6,232 bases of DNA from an uncultured Anaerosolibacter sp. Its GTDB lineage: Bacteria > Bacillota_A > Clostridia > Peptostreptococcales > Thermotaleaceae. This document shows positions 5,457 to 6,232 of the stretch, piece after piece (position 1 is the stretch's first letter; each line of letters starts with the position of its first letter). A model generated the notes under the pieces. That model was given only the letters and a program-made list of their open reading frames with translations. It was not told where the DNA came from and ran no database searches. The position numbers and the translations under genes were made by a program. The stretch is taken from assembly GCA_937948705.1 (NCBI GenBank), contig CALECF010000219.1, positions 1 to 6,232 of the forward strand. The letters run 5' to 3'.

Positions 5457-6232
5457 CTATTCCCACTCAATGGTTGATGGGGGTTTGCTTGTGATATCAT
5501 ATACAATACGATTTACGTTATCTACTTCATTTACAATACGATTAGAAACCTTCTCTAATACCTCATAAGGGATTCTTGCCCAGTCGGAAGTCATACCATC
5601 GGTACTGGTTACGGCACGGACAGCTACGGTATGGCTATAGGTTCTCTCGTCACCCATGACACCCACACTGCGAATGTTTGGCAACGCCGTAAAGTACTGC
5701 CATATATCCCGATGAAGTCCTGCTTTTCGAATCTCATCCCTTAAAATCGCATCGGATTCCCTAACGATATGAAGCTTGTCCTCCGTAATTTCTCCAAGTA
5801 CACGAATGGCTAGTCCTGGTCCTGGGAAAGGCTGTCTCCATACAATTTCTTCAGGGATACCTAGTTCTTCTCCTACTTTTCTTACCTCGTCCTTAAACAA
5901 CTGTCTTAATGGCTCTATCAATGAGAATTCCATATCTTCTGGAAGTCCGCCTACGTTGTGATGGCTTTTAATGACTGCCGCTGTGTCGGTGCCGCTCTCA
6001 ATCACATCAGGATATACCGTTCCCTGTACAAGATAGTCCATTTTCCCTAATCGATTAGATTCTTCCTCAAATACTCGAATAAATTCTTCACCGATAATCT
6101 TTCGCTTAGTTTCTGGATCGGAAACACCCTTCAGTCTACCCAAGAATCGATCTGCCACATTAACACGGATCAAATTGATTTGGTATTGATTCTTAAAGGT
6201 CTCTTCCACTTGATCCCCTTCATTCTTTCTTA
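5457..6232 (-). CDS. guaA: GMP synthase (glutamine-hydrolysing), C-terminal half; 5' part outside the window
   Basis: The frame is open to the right edge and shows the last 257 residues of GuaA, which aminates XMP to GMP using ATP and glutamine in purine synthesis. The visible part starts with RKNEGDQV, the end of the conserved [10 protein letters not shown] stretch in the ATP-pyrophosphatase domain. It continues through [20 protein letters not shown], the phosphate-handling loop SHHNVGGLP, the [12 protein letters not shown] signature, and the dimerisation domain ending in KPPSTIEWE, the near-universal GuaA C-terminus. A GTG at 6209 is in frame but is an internal valine, not a start, because family-conserved sequence continues upstream of it. 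The amidotransferase domain and the ATP-binding P-loop lie beyond the window. The stop is TAG at 5457-5459, followed by a strong terminator. No disruption is seen. Confidence 0.98.
   Translation of the reverse strand, partial: RKNEGDQVEETFKNQYQINLIRVNVADRFLGRLKGVSDPETKRKIIGEEFIRVFEEESNRLGKMDYLVQGTVYPDVIESGTDTAAVIKSHHNVGGLPEDMEFSLIEPLRQLFKDEVRKVGEELGIPEEIVWRQPFPGPGLAIRVLGEITEDKLHIVRESDAILRDEIRKAGLHRDIWQYFTALPNIRSVGVMGDERTYSHTVAVRAVTSTDGMTSDWARIPYEVLEKVSNRIVNEVDNVNRIVYDITSKPPSTIEWE

Noticed and set aside
5776..5961. Plus-strand open frame opposite guaA
   Set aside because: It is an antisense shadow of highly conserved guaA sequence, with low-complexity Ser/Pro/Gly composition.

Overview
The window looks like a chromosomal segment of a low-GC, spore-forming-type Bacillota (Clostridia; an Alkaliphilus-like genome would fit, but this is a guess from style only). 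The base composition is AT-rich, ribosome binding sites are strong GGAGG-like sites, a LysM protein of the short clostridial kind is present, and the protein sequences look clostridial. Every gene I can support reads on the minus strand, so transcription runs from high to low coordinates.

In transcription order: (1) the C-terminal half of guaA (GMP synthase) enters from the right edge and ends at 5457, followed by a strong intrinsic terminator (5386-5425). (2) A REP-associated tyrosine transposase (RAYT, HUH/Y1 family) lies at 4799-5281. (3) Two unrelated HAD-family phosphatases follow: a Gph/PGP-like one (4042-4671) and a SerB-like one (3333-3968). (4) A roughly 300-base intergenic stretch (3034-3332) holds four small palindromic REP-like elements and a candidate promoter. 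(5) A WYL-domain HTH regulator (2086-3033) is followed after 69 bases by a two-gene metallohydrolase unit, a phosphotriesterase-family TIM-barrel enzyme (1051-2016) and a metallo-beta-lactamase-fold enzyme (297-1064), whose reading frames overlap by 14 bases. (6) The first 61 codons of a LysM protein run off the left edge.

The most striking feature is the link between the RAYT gene and the palindromes. A 22-base unit (GTAGG plus the palindrome GGCGAACAGTGTTCGCC) occurs three times without a mismatch: once in the intergenic cluster and twice, in opposite orientations, inside the RAYT coding sequence. There it is translated in frame and brackets the segment that encodes the HUH motif. Three other elements in the cluster share the GTAGRG head and a CCCTGT loop but have different stems, two of them self-complementary. 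This looks like a REP/RAYT (REPtron-like) system in which the transposase gene itself carries its presumed cognate repeats.

The regulator, phosphotriesterase-like and MBL-fold genes look like a small catabolic or detoxification unit, probably for an ester, lactone or phosphoester whose identity the sequence does not reveal. A 6-6-6 dyad lies between the regulator and the enzymes and is a candidate operator. guaA, the HAD genes and the LysM gene have no evident functional link to that unit.
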